Shown here piece by piece: positions 5,733 to 5,786 of a stretch of 5,786 bases of DNA. The stretch spans positions 1 through 5,786 of the forward strand of contig JAFZSS010000018.1 in the NCBI GenBank assembly GCA_017619255.1. Direction: 5' to 3'. The notes under the pieces were generated by a model, which saw nothing but the letters and a program-made list of their open reading frames with translations, made no database searches and was not told the DNA's origin. The stretch is from Muribaculaceae bacterium. Its GTDB lineage: Bacteria; Bacteroidota; Bacteroidia; Bacteroidales; Muribaculaceae. The position numbers and the translations under genes are program-made. Positions within the stretch are counted from its first letter, which is position 1. Each line of letters starts with the position of its first letter.

Positions 5733-5786
5733 GCGCGGTTCTCATGTGCGGCATCTTCGCGATCGGGACAGGGCACAAAAAAACCG

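Overview
The window looks like chromosomal DNA of a gut-type Bacteroidales bacterium, perhaps a Muribaculaceae or Prevotella relative. The evidence is a secreted protein ending in a two-loop dockerin-like domain, promoter elements of the Bacteroidetes type (TAnnTTTG at -7), no obvious Shine-Dalgarno sites, and GC-rich genes separated by AT-rich spacers full of short repeats. The taxonomic call is an inference; no ribosomal or marker gene is present.

Layout. Positions 1-178 hold a 16-bp direct repeat at the left edge and an AT-rich leader. A gene at 179-1357 encodes a 392-residue exported protein with a C-terminal dockerin-like domain. The spacer 1358-1650 is densely structured: a ~141-bp imperfect inverted-repeat element starts four bases after the stop codon, followed by a candidate promoter, four degenerate 7-bp tandem units, and a perfect 13-bp stem-loop just ahead of the next gene. 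Then come two genes on the same strand, 29 bp apart. The first (1651-3642) encodes a 663-residue beta-rich protein resembling beta-propeller-like phage structural proteins of the head-closure/tail-hub type. The second (3672-5579) encodes a 635-residue phage terminase large subunit with apparently intact ATPase and nuclease motifs. The last 207 bp carry no convincing gene but contain two GC-rich imperfect hairpins sharing a 13-bp direct repeat.

How it fits together. The two phage-type genes form a probable operon read from a promoter near 1532-1564. A terminase cuts and pumps DNA into a procapsid; the propeller-like protein would be a virion component. What stands out is that this pair sits between a host-type dockerin gene and repeat-rich noncoding DNA, with no small terminase, portal, capsid or integrase gene in view. 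The window is either the edge of a larger prophage or a compact, isolated two-gene phage-derived cassette. Both reading frames are intact, so a recent remnant or retained function is more likely than old decay. The dockerin gene is probably unrelated functionally.
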